A stretch of DNA of 64,000 bases from Paenibacillus sp. PCH8 (GTDB taxonomy: Bacteria; Bacillota; Bacilli; Paenibacillales; Paenibacillaceae): positions 372,001 to 436,000 of the forward strand of contig NZ_PKQK01000002.1 of NCBI RefSeq assembly GCF_002968835.1, read 5' to 3'. The notes below the pieces were generated by a model. That model made no database searches, was not told where the DNA came from, and was given only the letters and a program-made list of their open reading frames with translations. Below are positions 1 to 9,433 of this stretch, one piece after another (the first letter of the stretch is position 1; the number at the start of each line of letters is the position of its first letter). The translations under genes were made by a program, and so were the position numbers.

Positions 1-299
1 TCTGCAGCAAGATGACCGTACGTACGGATGTTCATTACCAATTTGCCTGCTGTAACCGCTTTCTGTAATAACTGAATGTCTACGTTTCCGGAAGCAGATT
101 GGGCATTGCCTGAATTCAAGGTTGTACGTGCGTCCCTGCCAGACATCGGCGGTGCACCCCATTGTTCAAATAATTCGCGATATGCCGGTGTAACTGCACC
201 CGGGTCTTGAGAGTATAATTCATATTGTTCCTGTACGTATCCCATATTGGGGCCATAGTAACTTTCCCAGGGTTTCTTGTTGCCTTCCACGATCGTCAT
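1..299 (-). CDS. odhA: 2-oxoglutarate dehydrogenase E1 component, N-terminal part (cut by window edge)
   Basis: The first 99 codons of the thiamine-diphosphate-dependent E1 subunit of the 2-oxoglutarate dehydrogenase complex (TCA cycle, cytoplasm) run off the left edge. The translated start contains PWESYYGPNMGYVQEQYELY, followed by an acidic DPG segment, LFEQWGAPP and a later IRTYGHL. These are the conserved order of Bacillus-type OdhA N-termini. ATG at 299 is preceded by a GGAGGG ribosome binding site about 8 bases upstream. The thiamine-binding and catalytic domains lie outside the window, so only identity and start can be judged. The E2 gene would be expected downstream, off-window. Confidence 0.88.
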   Translation of the reverse strand, partial: MTIVEGNKKPWESYYGPNMGYVQEQYELYSQDPGAVTPAYRELFEQWGAPPMSGRDARTTLNSGNAQSASGNVDIQLLQKAVTAGKLVMNIRTYGHLAA

Positions 300-930
300 C
301 GACGTTCCCTCCGTCTTGATTTAGTCATAAGTTTTTGACGGAAATCATTGACTAAGCCGTAATTTGCGTTCGTTCAACATTTTAAGCGAAATTTTTCATG
401 AAGTCCAATAATCGTGCTGTTGGTGGTAGTAACGTTAGTCCGACTCTCCCGTCAAGGTTTGTCTGCGTTTTCAAAATCAAAGTAAAACAATGATTGTATA
501 TACCGTCGCACAGATGTCGAATACTGTCCTGATCCGTTCGAAGGTTGCACCTTCTTCTCATTTTCAAGTGAAGTACGTGCTCTACTGTCTATTCTATAAA
601 CTTTTACGCTCAGGAGCATTTCCTATTTTTAGTTCAATTGATGCATAAATTAGATGAATCGAATAATTCGAGCATTTTGAGTAGGACAACGAACACTAAT
701 TTCATGGAAAAGTCATATGATCTCCCATTTTACCTCCTAAGTTAAATTGTCGTCCATTATGTTCAAAAACAAACCATTAAGTTAAACATTAATCAATTAG
801 CATGTGATTCAACAAAATTTGGATTTTCCTTCGAGAACTAAACAGATAAAAGCTGGCCCAGACATCAACTATCCGAGCAGCTTTTTTGGACACAGCAATT
901 TTGAGTGGGCAATGTTGTTGTTTATGCGCA
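300..930. other. Intergenic stretch without a convincing gene
   Basis: About 630 bases between odhA and the Nudix gene. It contains only a short minus-strand open frame (382-567) with a basic, family-less translation and no good ribosome binding site. I regard it as non-coding. The odhA promoter should be here, but no strong -35/-10 pair stands out. Confidence 0.5.
848..887 (-). terminator. Possible hairpin terminator after the Nudix gene
   Basis: Arms AAAAGCTG (848-855) and CAGCTTTTTT (878-887) can pair with a 22-base loop and give U-runs on both strands. It sits about 45 bases beyond the stop of the minus-strand Nudix gene. The stem is short and A/T rich, so this is a weak call. Confidence 0.35.
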
Positions 931-1365
931 TCAAGCTGTACTTTGACTAATCATATAAGATGCAAACGGCGTGAGGGACAGATTTCTGACCTGCTCCAGT
1001 GTAAACCAGTCTGCGCCCAATGAATCTTCACCATCGGGTTCCTTTTTGATATGATTCGGCTGACTGGCTGCAGTCAATACGACATCATACAACATCCCGA
1101 TATGGTGCAGCTCTTCCGGCTCACCTTGATACACCCATTCCAGTACCGTAGACTCCGCAGAACGAATCACGACTTGTAGATGGGTTAGACCCGTCTCTTC
1201 TTCAATCTCACGATGAAGAGCGGTCCCTGGCTGCTCACCAAATTCCAGCCTTCCGCCTGGTAAATCCCATTTCCCTTGATGTGCACCGCGAGCCTTATGA
1301 ATGAACAGGAATTTGTGCTCCCAAGCGACCAAACCATACACCCCAATATGCGTATACCGATTCAC
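931..1365 (-). CDS. Nudix hydrolase (MutT-like)
   Basis: A 144-residue single-domain Nudix hydrolase. Such enzymes cleave nucleoside diphosphates linked to another moiety and often sanitize nucleotide pools. The Nudix box is complete at about residues 37-59: GGRLEFGEQ, a seven-residue gap, then REIEEETGL. The start is GTG at 1365, directly after the TAA of the upstream acetyltransferase gene. Its ribosome binding site (AGAGGAAGAG) lies inside that gene's last codons, so the two are probably translationally coupled. Substrate cannot be told from the sequence. Confidence 0.85.
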   Translation of the reverse strand: MNRYTHIGVYGLVAWEHKFLFIHKARGAHQGKWDLPGGRLEFGEQPGTALHREIEEETGLTHLQVVIRSAESTVLEWVYQGEPEELHHIGMLYDVVLTAASQPNHIKKEPDGEDSLGADWFTLEQVRNLSLTPFASYMISQSTA

Positions 1366-1857
1366 TTATATGCTCTTCCTCTCGTCCTCTGTTTCGGCAT
1401 TCAGATCAATTGCCAACCGGATCATATCGAGACAGCGAATGCCGTCCTCTATAATTTCTTCCTCATAATGCCTTACAAAGAAGTCACGATCGACCCCGAT
1501 AATGCGGAAACCGCAACGTTGGTATAACTTCAATTGATGAAAGCTTGAGTTACCTGTCCCAATTTCAAGAATCCGGCAGCCTAGTCTCCGCGCAGCTTCC
1601 ATCGCTTCCTTGATTATATGTTTGCCTACACCTTGTCCCTGTAGTTCTTCCTGTACAGCAATATTAACAATCTCGGCAGTCTCCGGACGAGTCTTGAGCA
1701 ATACGAACTCCCCTACCATTTCGCCCTCATACTCCGCAATAAAACAAACACCCCGGCTCAGGTATTCGTCAACAATTGCTTTTGAAGGATCAGCCATTAA
1801 TAAAAGTCCATACGGCTTTTCTTCATCCCAGTCCAAAATCCGGAACGATAATTTCAT
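1366..1857 (-). CDS. GNAT family N-acetyltransferase
   Basis: A GCN5-related acetyltransferase that transfers acetyl from acetyl-CoA to an unknown amine. The acetyl-CoA loop reads ELQGQGVGKHII (Q-x-x-G-x-G) and is followed by an alpha helix, then LEIGTGNSS and a LYQRCGFR motif typical of the C-terminal half. I start it at ATG 1857 rather than the upstream in-frame ATG at 1884, because AAGGTGGAG lies at ideal distance before 1857. Its stop abuts the GTG of the Nudix gene, giving a two-gene operon. Confidence 0.82.
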   Translation of the reverse strand: MKLSFRILDWDEEKPYGLLLMADPSKAIVDEYLSRGVCFIAEYEGEMVGEFVLLKTRPETAEIVNIAVQEELQGQGVGKHIIKEAMEAARRLGCRILEIGTGNSSFHQLKLYQRCGFRIIGVDRDFFVRHYEEEIIEDGIRCLDMIRLAIDLNAETEDERKSI

Positions 1858-2090
1858 GAAAATCTCCACCTTTTCATCGTACAATATTCATTACGTTCTG
1901 TTTGCAGAAGCCTATGTATGGCGAATCTACAAATATATCCTTCTCTGTTCCAACAAACTAATTCACCCAATCTAATAACCAACCACTGTTCCGACCCTTT
2001 CCTATAAAAGAAGTAAACTTCATTATATCATAATATTTGGATATAAATATATAGATATGGATGATACAATATGGGTCATATATCTAGAAC

Positions 2091-2573
2091 CTAATTACCA
2101 TACACCATAAAAGTCTCTTGTAAAGTACGTCCCGAAGACTTTTCCCAGATTACGCTCCGCTCAAATGTACCTCTCTTGAAGAACCGTGGAAAACGTTCTG
2201 CAAACCAGTCCTGCATAGGTAAATCAAACACCTGCTTCATTGGCACCCATAACAGTGCGCCTTCCGGCGGCTCTGGCAACAACTGACCCTCGAATGAAGT
2301 CGCCAGATAGTTGAATACCATGTAACGTAATCCTTGCTCGGGGTCACAGAATTCATCAAGCCCTTTATACGTAATCTCGTTCACAACAAGTCCTGTCTCT
2401 TCCAGAACTTCTCGCATAGCACCATCCACAATACTCTCTGGAAAGTCTACCTTCCCTCCGGGCGCGATGTAACCAGGAAATCCTTTGCGATCCGGACGAT
2501 TCATTAACAGCACCTGATCATTCATTTGGTCCCATACCATGCACATCGTTAATATCTCTATTCGGGTATTCAT
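2091..2573 (-). CDS. Nudix hydrolase, 8-oxo-dGTP diphosphatase-like
   Basis: A second Nudix hydrolase of about 160 residues. The Nudix box GGKVDFPES, then MREVLEETGL, is intact, preceded by RPDRKGFPGYIAPGG. That arrangement is common in MutT/YtkD-type 8-oxo-dGTP diphosphatases. An in-frame upstream extension to 2699 exists, but TGGGAGG just before the paired ATGs at 2579 and 2573 marks the real start. ATG 2573 has the better spacing. It stands alone on the minus strand. The exact substrate is inferred from family resemblance only. Confidence 0.8.
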   Translation of the reverse strand: MNTRIEILTMCMVWDQMNDQVLLMNRPDRKGFPGYIAPGGKVDFPESIVDGAMREVLEETGLVVNEITYKGLDEFCDPEQGLRYMVFNYLATSFEGQLLPEPPEGALLWVPMKQVFDLPMQDWFAERFPRFFKRGTFERSVIWEKSSGRTLQETFMVYGN

Positions 2574-2802
2574 GTTCATCCTCCCACTAATCTGCTCTTC
2601 TCCGTAGTACATTAACATTTCTGGGAATATCATCTTTTTTCCTGCTTGATTTCTATTCCGATGTATCGGTATTTTTACCATTCGGACGATAGGTTTCATT
2701 ACAATATATGCGCATATGAAAAGCGGACATCCTGTAACAAGAGGCCCGCCTGTTTTGAGCTATTCAATGCTGCTCATTTCCTTAGCTCAGTTGTTCAAGT
2801 TC

Positions 2803-3591
2803 TCAGCTCAATCCCGTAATCCGTACGCGACGTTCTTTCCACTCCGCCCGGCGATAAGCCTGCTGCATACCAAATTTGCGGATACTTGCCTTCGGTACCG
2901 ATTTGTATGGCAAAACAACCGTAAATTCCTCATTAAACGGGAAAAAGGACAAGCCTACTTTTTCATTGGACAGCCACTCCGCCTGAATGGGTTGTCTGGA
3001 ACAGGCATCAAATGTACAGCTGAGTCCTTCTGCAAAAAAGTCATATCGTGCAGCTGGTGTTCCAGGTTCCTCCATACAGAGAAACAGACTGAGCTGATCA
3101 CAGAAAAGCATGATTTCTACATCGTTTTCCAGCCTTTGCTTCAATGCTTCAGCATCTCCACCAAGTTCATTCTTCCAACTCAATTGATGTTCCTGTTCTT
3201 CTTGCAAATATTCTCTGATGTCTTCATCATCTTGGGCGTTCGCACCCAGATTTTTCTGAAACAACTCGGTATACATCATGCTGCACAATAATCCTGCGTA
3301 TAGATTTTTCTGCCGAACCTCTTCAATTCCTTTATGGTAGAATACAAAACGCGGACGCAGCGGAAAATCACGAAACGAATAGGGCGACTGACTGTAATCA
3401 TTCCAGAACGGAGCAGCATCCAGCTCAATCCATCCCCGGTCATGTTCTCTCGCCGCCAGAATCAACTCATCCCGATGTGCAGCATCAGCAAGCCATTCAT
3501 TTTTCCAGTGTGAAGCCATCTCCCCGGATACTACTCCATGCTCATGCTGTGCGGTCAAAACAAAATCATGCTCTCTCTCATATACGATCAT
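2803..3591 (-). CDS. DUF3891 family protein
   Basis: A 262-residue soluble protein matching the DUF3891 family as I know it. It opens with MIVYER, then TAQHEHGVVSGEMA, REHDRGW and a YSFRDFP segment. His and Asp/Glu clusters in the first 60 residues suggest a metal-binding, HD-like site, but the family's function is not established. There is no signal peptide or membrane segment. It is divergent from coaA, and the two genes share the 195-base region between them. Confidence 0.7.
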   Translation of the reverse strand: MIVYEREHDFVLTAQHEHGVVSGEMASHWKNEWLADAAHRDELILAAREHDRGWIELDAAPFWNDYSQSPYSFRDFPLRPRFVFYHKGIEEVRQKNLYAGLLCSMMYTELFQKNLGANAQDDEDIREYLQEEQEHQLSWKNELGGDAEALKQRLENDVEIMLFCDQLSLFLCMEEPGTPAARYDFFAEGLSCTFDACSRQPIQAEWLSNEKVGLSFFPFNEEFTVVLPYKSVPKASIRKFGMQQAYRRAEWKERRVRITGLS

Positions 3592-3713
3592 TTGCTGTCA
3601 CCCTTCCGCATGGTATACGTTGACTTTAACATAAATTGGGTTAAACTTTCCTATAAGTTGCATTTCGTTTCCAGTTTCACGAAATACAACATGAAATGCA
3701 CCATGTAAAGGTG

Positions 3714-3741
3714 TTGTCAGTTGCCTGAAATTTGGTACACT
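3714..3741 (+). promoter_or_regulatory. Candidate sigma-A promoter of coaA
   Basis: TTGTCA (3714-3719) and TACACT (3736-3741) are separated by 16 bases and lie about 45 bases before the coaA start. The match to the vegetative consensus is reasonable but not perfect. Confidence 0.4.
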
Positions 3742-3786
3742 AAGGGTTGTGTCCACAATTATCTTACATACAGAAAGCGGGATCTC

Positions 3787-4716
3787 ATGAATTTATACTC
3801 TCCTTACATCGAGTTTGACCGCAAGGAATGGGCTGAACTCAAAGAACATCAGACCACTCTTCCACTGACGGAAGCCGAATTAGAACAGTTAAAGGGATTG
3901 AATGAAGAGGTATCGATTCAGGAAGTCGAAGATATATATATGCCTCTTACCCACTTTATTGAATTATATGCAAGAGCTTCAAGAGATCTAAATCGATTGA
4001 CCGCCTCTTTTATGAAAAAAGAAGCTCTCCCCATCCCCTATATTATCGGAATCGGGGGCAGTGTTGCCGTAGGCAAAAGTACAGCAGCCCGTTTGCTGCA
4101 AGCTCTGCTCGCCAGAGGTAAAAACAAGCCCAAAGTTGACCTTGTCACAACCGACGGGTTCCTGTATCCCAATGCCGTTCTGGAAGAGAAAGGCATTATG
4201 AACCGCAAGGGCTTTCCAGAAAGCTATGACATCAAATCCCTCATTCAGTTCATGGGCGACGTGAAGTCAGGCAAACCCGAAGTGAAAGCACCCATCTACT
4301 CTCACCTGGCCTATGATGTCATTCAAGGGGAAGAAAAGCTGATCTGTCAGCCTGACATTCTGATTATCGAAGGCATCAATGTGCTTCAGATCAAAAGGGA
4401 AACGCCTTTGCTGGTCAGTGATTTCTTCGACTTCTCCATCTACATCGATGCAGAAGAAGAACACATCAGACACTGGTACGTTGAGCGCTTCAAGCTGCTC
4501 CGTAATACAGCGTTTCAGAACAAGGACTCCTTTTTCCACCAACGGTTCTCCAATATCGGCGAAGAGGAAACGGTTCGTACCGCTAATCAGATCTGGCAGG
4601 ATATCAATGCCAAAAATCTGCATGAGAACATTATGCCAACCAAAGGACGTGCGAGGCTCATTCTGAAAAAGGAAGCCGATCACTCCATTCAGCAGATTCA
4701 ATTGCGTAAACTGTAA
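3787..4716 (+). CDS. coaA: Pantothenate kinase, type I
   Basis: Phosphorylates pantothenate with ATP, the first and usually rate-limiting step of coenzyme A synthesis. The Walker A motif [10 protein letters not shown] sits near residue 90, followed by TTDGFLYPN and the RKGFPESYD segment, all hallmarks of bacterial type I PanK. About 309 residues is the normal family length. ATG 3787 ([12 protein letters not shown]) is chosen over the TTG at 3721, because homologues begin at this point and AAAGCGGGA precedes it. It is followed 72 bases later by the DUF423 gene on the same strand. Confidence 0.93.
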   Translation: MNLYSPYIEFDRKEWAELKEHQTTLPLTEAELEQLKGLNEEVSIQEVEDIYMPLTHFIELYARASRDLNRLTASFMKKEALPIPYIIGIGGSVAVGKSTAARLLQALLARGKNKPKVDLVTTDGFLYPNAVLEEKGIMNRKGFPESYDIKSLIQFMGDVKSGKPEVKAPIYSHLAYDVIQGEEKLICQPDILIIEGINVLQIKRETPLLVSDFFDFSIYIDAEEEHIRHWYVERFKLLRNTAFQNKDSFFHQRFSNIGEEETVRTANQIWQDINAKNLHENIMPTKGRARLILKKEADHSIQQIQLRKL

Positions 4717-4788
4717 TCAGTAATCAGTACACGTGCAGGACACCTTGGATGTTCTGCTTAAATCTACATAAAAGGAGCGAAAATCACA

Positions 4789-5151
4789 TTGCAAACCCTC
4801 GTTATACTCGGCAGTATTATGATGTTCTTGGCTGTTGCCTTGGGTGCTTTTGGAGCACACGCGCTCAAGCGTAAATTATCCGCTGACATGATCAAAATCT
4901 ATGAAACTGGTGTTCAGTATCACATCGCTCACGGTCTTGGAATCATCCTGATCGGACTGCTTGCAGACCAACTCGAATCACCTACACTCGTCATGCTTGC
5001 CGGATGGCTATTGTTCGCCGGAATTATCCTCTTCTCTGGCAGCCTGTACGCTTTAAGTGTAACAGGTATTCGCAAATTGGGAGCCATTACCCCACTTGGC
5101 GGAGTCACATTTCTAGCTGGATGGGTTATGATCATGTTTGCCGCATTGTAA
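4789..5151 (+). CDS. DUF423 family membrane protein (YwdK-like)
   Basis: A 120-residue integral membrane protein with four hydrophobic helices. Conserved DUF423 features are the N-terminal LGAFGAHALK, YHIAHGLG and, near the end, ITPLGGVTFLAGW. The function of the family is unknown. The start is TTG at 4789, supported by AAAAGGAG nine bases upstream. It could be co-transcribed with coaA. A strong hairpin follows the stop. Confidence 0.85.
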   Translation: MQTLVILGSIMMFLAVALGAFGAHALKRKLSADMIKIYETGVQYHIAHGLGIILIGLLADQLESPTLVMLAGWLLFAGIILFSGSLYALSVTGIRKLGAITPLGGVTFLAGWVMIMFAAL

Positions 5152-5173
5152 ATATGCCCATGGATAAACGAAT

Positions 5174-5217
5174 AGAGTGTTCTGGCTGATATACTATCGC
5201 TGGAGCACTCTTTTGTT
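5174..5217. terminator. Bidirectional Rho-independent terminator
   Basis: Arms AGAGTGTTCT and GGAGCACTCT form about ten pairs (two G-U) followed by TTTT. It sits between convergent genes, the DUF423 gene (+) and the histidine phosphatase gene (-), and can serve both. Confidence 0.7.
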
Positions 5218-5219
5218 GT

Positions 5220-5771
5220 TCAATCTGTCCATACTCTGCGCATGGTGGGCCATCCTGCATCTGGCCGTTGTCGCTCCAGCACATACACATCCGGGTTAGA
5301 TAGCTTGGTCCACTCTTCATAACCAAAGGATGGTTCATACTCACGAATAAGCAGTGATAACAAGTTCCCATGGGTAATCACGGCCCCGTGCTGTTCCGGT
5401 CTGCTCCACAACTCTTCCAGTAGTTCGAGTCCCCTTGCAGCCGCGTTTCTCGAAGATTCACCGCCTTCTTCCACCCAATCCACATCATCGTATGTACGTT
5501 TTAGTACATCCATCCAGTCAGGCAGATCATGAGAGCTAAGTATCCTCTCCTGGAGACGTTCATCCGTATGTATATGTTGCAGCGTTGCTATGCCCAGTGG
5601 CATAGCCGTCTGAACGGCTCTTTTCCATGGACTGGAGACAACATACGTTATGGAATGATGAGCCAAGATATCCGCAAGTTTATCGGCCTGTCTAAGCCCT
5701 TCATCGGTAAGCTCTGCATGGGGTTCCTGCCCCGTAGCCTTAGCGTGACGGATAAGATAAATGGACTGCAT
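5220..5771 (-). CDS. Histidine phosphatase family protein
   Basis: A phosphoglycerate-mutase-like phosphatase of about 183 residues. The catalytic RHA motif (YLIRHAKAT) lies near the N-terminus, followed by ELTDEGLRQA. The second catalytic histidine is in VITHGNLLSLL. The start ATG 5771 is set by AGGAGGTG upstream; an in-frame GTG at 5780 overlaps that site and is unlikely. The stop lies against the shared terminator. The substrate is unknown; such proteins act on phosphosugars, phosphohistidine or small phosphoesters. Confidence 0.82.
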   Translation of the reverse strand: MQSIYLIRHAKATGQEPHAELTDEGLRQADKLADILAHHSITYVVSSPWKRAVQTAMPLGIATLQHIHTDERLQERILSSHDLPDWMDVLKRTYDDVDWVEEGGESSRNAAARGLELLEELWSRPEQHGAVITHGNLLSLLIREYEPSFGYEEWTKLSNPDVYVLERQRPDAGWPTMRRVWTD

Positions 5772-5795
5772 GGCTGTCACCTCCTGTGGTTTAAC

Positions 5796-6578
5796 CTACA
5801 TGTCACTCTTCTCCAGATATTCAAGTGCGCGACTCATCTTCTCCTGCTCTTCGGGTCGTCCTGATGAACTGAGGAAAGTGACCTGCTTCCCCATTCTCCC
5901 TCCATGCTGAGCTACCAGTCCAAGCCGTTGCTTCAGATGTTTGACCGTGCCTGTACTGCCATCAATAATCTGAATGTGACCTGGCAGAACGGTGCGCAGA
6001 ATCGACGTATAGAATGGATAATGTGTACAGCCAAGAACCACTGTGCCATATGCATGGAGATCGAGACTCGCCAGCTTGGAGCGGAAATAATTGGCGACTT
6101 GGGTGGGATCAAAATGGAGCTGTTCACACCACTCCACGAGTTCAGGAAGCGCAATGGAATCCACACTATGGTGATCATCAACACGCGACACGAGTTCGTT
6201 ATACTTGGTTTGGCTCAACGTGAGCGCCGTTGCAAATACAAGTACTCTCTTCCCACTGTTGCGATTCATCTCCACGGCTGGTTTCACAGCAGGTTCCATG
6301 CCGATGATCGGAATATCATACTTGACACGCAGATCCTTCACAGCCAGACTTGTTGCTGTATTACAAGCAATGACGATCGCCTGAACTTTCTCCTGAACGA
6401 TGGCCTCCACACAATCAAAAATATGTCCTCTAACTTCATCCGCTGACTTGGTTCCATAAGGAACATGCAGTGTATCCGCATAATATAGAAATTGTTCTTC
6501 CGGGAACTGCTGCAAAGCCTTATACATCACGGTTAATCCACCGATGCCTGAATCAAAAAAAGCAATATTCTTATTCAA
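5796..6578 (-). CDS. racE: Glutamate racemase
   Basis: Interconverts L- and D-glutamate to supply D-Glu for peptidoglycan. The N-terminal FDSGIGGLT, the first catalytic cysteine in IACNTATS and the second in GCTHYPF are all present. Length from TTG 6578 is about 260 residues, normal for MurI/RacE. The open frame extends to 6791, but that extension is Ser/Pro/Arg rich and unlike the family. AGAGGTGAT lies just before the TTG, so I use the shorter start. It lies 24 bases upstream of the phosphatase gene and the two may be co-transcribed. Confidence 0.92.
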   Translation of the reverse strand: MNKNIAFFDSGIGGLTVMYKALQQFPEEQFLYYADTLHVPYGTKSADEVRGHIFDCVEAIVQEKVQAIVIACNTATSLAVKDLRVKYDIPIIGMEPAVKPAVEMNRNSGKRVLVFATALTLSQTKYNELVSRVDDHHSVDSIALPELVEWCEQLHFDPTQVANYFRSKLASLDLHAYGTVVLGCTHYPFYTSILRTVLPGHIQIIDGSTGTVKHLKQRLGLVAQHGGRMGKQVTFLSSSGRPEEQEKMSRALEYLEKSDM

Positions 6579-6873
6579 GAATTTATCACCTCTATCACGT
6601 ATTCTTTCGGGTTCCGGGAACCGCTCATTGCTGCTCATGCTGACTGGAGGTGAAGTTTGTACTTCCGGCTCATCACACACTACAGTGCTTGACGACTTGC
6701 GGGAACCATTCCGGTTACGGATCGTTCTTATGATCGCTGTTGTCTCCAAATTTTCTTGAATAACCTTATAGATGTATAAATTCGGAGACAAAGGCGAACG
6801 CTATCGCTTCTTCAGAATCGATTCCGCCCCCTCCATTATTTCCGCTAAGTCAGATACTATGGATGATGAACCA

Positions 6874-7259
6874 TTATTCTACGTTCATTTTATACTGCCT
6901 GAGCCAGTCCTTGCCACTATGCCACGTCTCTACAGGGTTATGCTCTCCAAGCATTTCGGTACTTGCCTGAGCCATAATCCATTCCTTGAGACCATTATTT
7001 CCACTGGATTCGAGTTGCTGTAACAGGAGATCTAGTCCTGCCTCCCCGTATTCAGGATGTCCTCGTAATCCTCAGGGTTACCAGCAATATAATTATTAGG
7101 ATTGCTACTGGTCAGAAGGACAGGGTCGCTAACTATCCGTTGCAGCTTGCTTTCAATGGTTGTTGATAATTCTTGTTCTTCCGTCTGAATCGAACACGCT
7201 GCTAGTGTCCATGCTGTGCATACGGATAACAAGCCGACAATCAGTCTTCTACGATTCAC
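6874..7259 (-). pseudogene. Small lipoprotein gene with a single-base frameshift
   Basis: The N-terminal frame encodes a signal peptide with lipobox LAACS and then SNPNNYIAGNPEDYEDILNTG before stopping at 7032. The other frame continues smoothly as EAGLDLLLQQLESS, LKEWIMAQAS and HSGKDWLRQY to a stop at 6874. Adding one G in the run of four (7044-7047 on the plus strand as C) joins the two parts into one 128-residue protein. The sequence on both sides looks well preserved. The repaired product would be a surface lipoprotein with short helical, HEAT-like repeats of unknown role. Confidence 0.65.
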
Positions 7260-7328
7260 TGTACCACTCCTTTCAACAAAAGAGTTAACGCAACAGGTTG
7301 GTCTGTAACACTCTAGTCTCTGTCACAG

Positions 7329-7798
7329 CTACAGAGCAAGCTCCCATTTTTCTTCGGTAAGCTCCTGGCCTGACAGTATCTGCTTACGGACTTCCATCAC
7401 TTTAAAGCCGAAGGACTGATATAATCTGCGTGCTCCATCCAAAGACTCGTTGGTCCACAGGATGATAGATGTATAGCCCTGTTCTTTGGCATAAAGAATT
7501 GCCTGCTCGATAAGCTGCCTGCCCATCCTGCACCACGCGCTTCCGGTTCGATCAGAAACCAGCGCAGTTGAGCCGTATTTTCATTCATCTGAGTAAGTCC
7601 TATGGAACCGGAAGCTGTCTGATCTAACTCAACAATCCATAACATCTCCCTCGCGTGATTGCCTGAGCATCCAAACGAATTCACCGCATGGGTGATAAAT
7701 TCAGCAAAGCTATGATCATAATTATACTCGTTTCGATAGATTCGGATATGCGCTTCAATGACATACTGCAGATCCTTTTGTACGAAAGTGCGGATCAT
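7329..7798 (-). pseudogene. GNAT N-acetyltransferase gene with a single-base frameshift
   Basis: The upstream frame (from ATG 7798) ends its conserved part at FLIEPEARGAGW. The downstream frame supplies GRQLIEQAILYAKEQGY, TSIILWTNESL and RRLYQSFGFKVME. One missing G in the run at 7522-7524 (plus-strand C) would restore the acetyl-CoA loop ARGAGWGRQL and give a 156-residue GNAT enzyme of normal length. Both halves keep family residues, so decay is recent or the frameshift is an error in the sequence. Substrate unknown. Confidence 0.7.
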
Positions 7799-7978
7799 CA
7801 GACATCACAGCCTTTCCTCAAATCCACAGTTGAAGCAGGCATAGATGTCTTTGTATGGTCCTGACATGGCATATCTGCACATCGTCTGCACCCCCTTAAT
7901 AATTTCCATTATACGGGATTTCACTCGTACATACGAATCGATTTTGCATAATTGCGAATAATTCGTACACGCCACTCC

Positions 7979-8858
7979 TTACCTTTGCACTGCAGCTTCT
8001 TTCCATGCCTCACCGAGTTCTGCTATCGTTACATACCGCTGCGTTCGATCAGCATTCACCGCACGAATTACAACTTGAAATAAAGCCTCTCCGGCATCCC
8101 ATCTATCATAGGAACGGTCTTTCTCCCCACCCAGCAGCGCGAACGCCGTAGCTCCCATATTGAATACATTGGTAACCGCATCTATGGGTGCGCCCAGCTC
8201 AAACTCTTCAGGGGACATAAAGCGGGAAGATCCCCACATACGGCCCATCGTATTGATAAAGGCGCCTTTCCGATACAGATCGATATCGCAAATTTTCATG
8301 AAGCTTTTGTCAAAATCATAGATTAGACTGCCGTCATACAGATCAACAGCCACATAACCTCTCCGCTCCACTTCGATATGAAAATCAAGAATCTGCTCCA
8401 TCGCGCCAATCCGTGCCTTCACCGGAAATTGTCTGAACTGGTAGTAGGGCGAACGAGGTTCATATTTGGCCGGAGGCGGAAAATTCCAATGATTATGGAG
8501 ATTCTCCCCCTCCACCCAATCGAATACACAGACATACCCTTGGTCCGTTGCAAAATGATCCGTTAATTGAATCAACGTGTCATGCCCCAGATCCTCATAG
8601 ACGGAAACAGATGATTTCAGATTACGAATGGCTTCCGGAGGACTTCCCGTATGATTGGCATGAATTGTACGTGCTCCCGCATATTTAACGAACAATTTCT
8701 TGCCATCCTCCTGCATGATCCCTAAGGACAAGTTCCCTGAATCCTGTTGATCGAATACGCGAAATACCTTGCCCAAGGGCCCGCAACCAATCGAAAGAAT
8801 GAACTTCTTTTAAAACAAACGAAACACCATCGATCTCAAATTCAACTTGATCTGTCAT
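7979..8858 (-). pseudogene. Protein kinase-like protein, gene with a +1 frameshift near the N-terminus
   Basis: The main frame (residues from LGKVFRVFDQQ on) resembles a compact Ser/Thr kinase-like fold. It has an ATP-lysine strand KKLFVKYAG, a catalytic-loop equivalent AVDLYDGSL, an ICDIDLY equivalent of the DFG element, and a SPEE motif. It lacks a start of its own with a ribosome binding site. The true start is ATG 8858 behind AGGAGGAG, reading MTDQVEFEIDGVSFVLKEVH. One extra base in GGGCCC at 8777-8782 breaks the link. The repaired length is about 292 residues. Whether it phosphorylates protein or small molecules is not clear. Confidence 0.65.
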
Positions 8859-8896
8859 AGGACTCCTCCTGTCGAGCCATCTTCAATGGATGTTGA

Positions 8897-9433
8897 TTAC
8901 TCCATGTAGAAATAATTCATATGTGCCTCGTCATATCCCTGCCCATACACTTCCAGGGCGTTACGCTCAATGCCATACACTTCAAATCCATACCGTTCAT
9001 ATAAGCGTCTGGCTGATTCATTCGTAGTTACCACGCTCAGATTAATTTGCTTGATGCCTTCCAGGTATCTTCCCCGTTCCAAGACTTCCTGGAGCAATCG
9101 CGATGCCAGACCGTTTCCCCGATATGTCGGAGCAACATAGACGCCCCAGATCATGCCTTTGTGTCTGAGCTTCAGGCCATATTCCCTCTTGAAGCCCATC
9201 ATTCCTGCCAGTGCTCCTTCTGCTGTGTATGCTCCCAGAATGTAATCATCGGGCTCGTTATGTATGCGTTCCTGCACTTCATTCATGGGGATCTGAATGG
9301 ATAGCTCGAACGAAGCCCCGAAGGCTTCAGGATGCGTGCTGAGCGCTTCTAATCGAAAAGGCCAGTATAGATCTGCTTCATCCCGGCGGATATTGCGAAT
9401 GACATACCCGTCCTGCTTATCTTCCTCACTCAT
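8897..9433 (-). CDS. GNAT family N-acetyltransferase
   Basis: A 178-residue acetyltransferase with the acetyl-CoA loop YRGNGLASRLL, then LSVVTTNESARRLYERYGF and EVYGIERNAL. That pattern is close to the RimJ/phosphinothricin-acetyltransferase-like branch. Its ATG overlaps the stop of the DJ-1/PfpI gene by four bases (ATGA), so the two are translationally coupled. Substrate unknown. Confidence 0.83.
   Translation of the reverse strand: MSEEDKQDGYVIRNIRRDEADLYWPFRLEALSTHPEAFGASFELSIQIPMNEVQERIHNEPDDYILGAYTAEGALAGMMGFKREYGLKLRHKGMIWGVYVAPTYRGNGLASRLLQEVLERGRYLEGIKQINLSVVTTNESARRLYERYGFEVYGIERNALEVYGQGYDEAHMNYFYME

Noticed and set aside
382..567. Minus-strand frame of 61 codons in the gap after odhA
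   Set aside because: No ribosome binding site and no recognizable protein character.
2714..2757. Possible hairpin after the DUF3891 gene
   Set aside because: Only four strong pairs (GCGG/CCGC) and a poor U-tract.
6579..6791. N-terminal extension of the glutamate racemase frame
   Set aside because: Its composition is unlike MurI/RacE proteins, and a ribosome binding site precedes the internal TTG at 6578.
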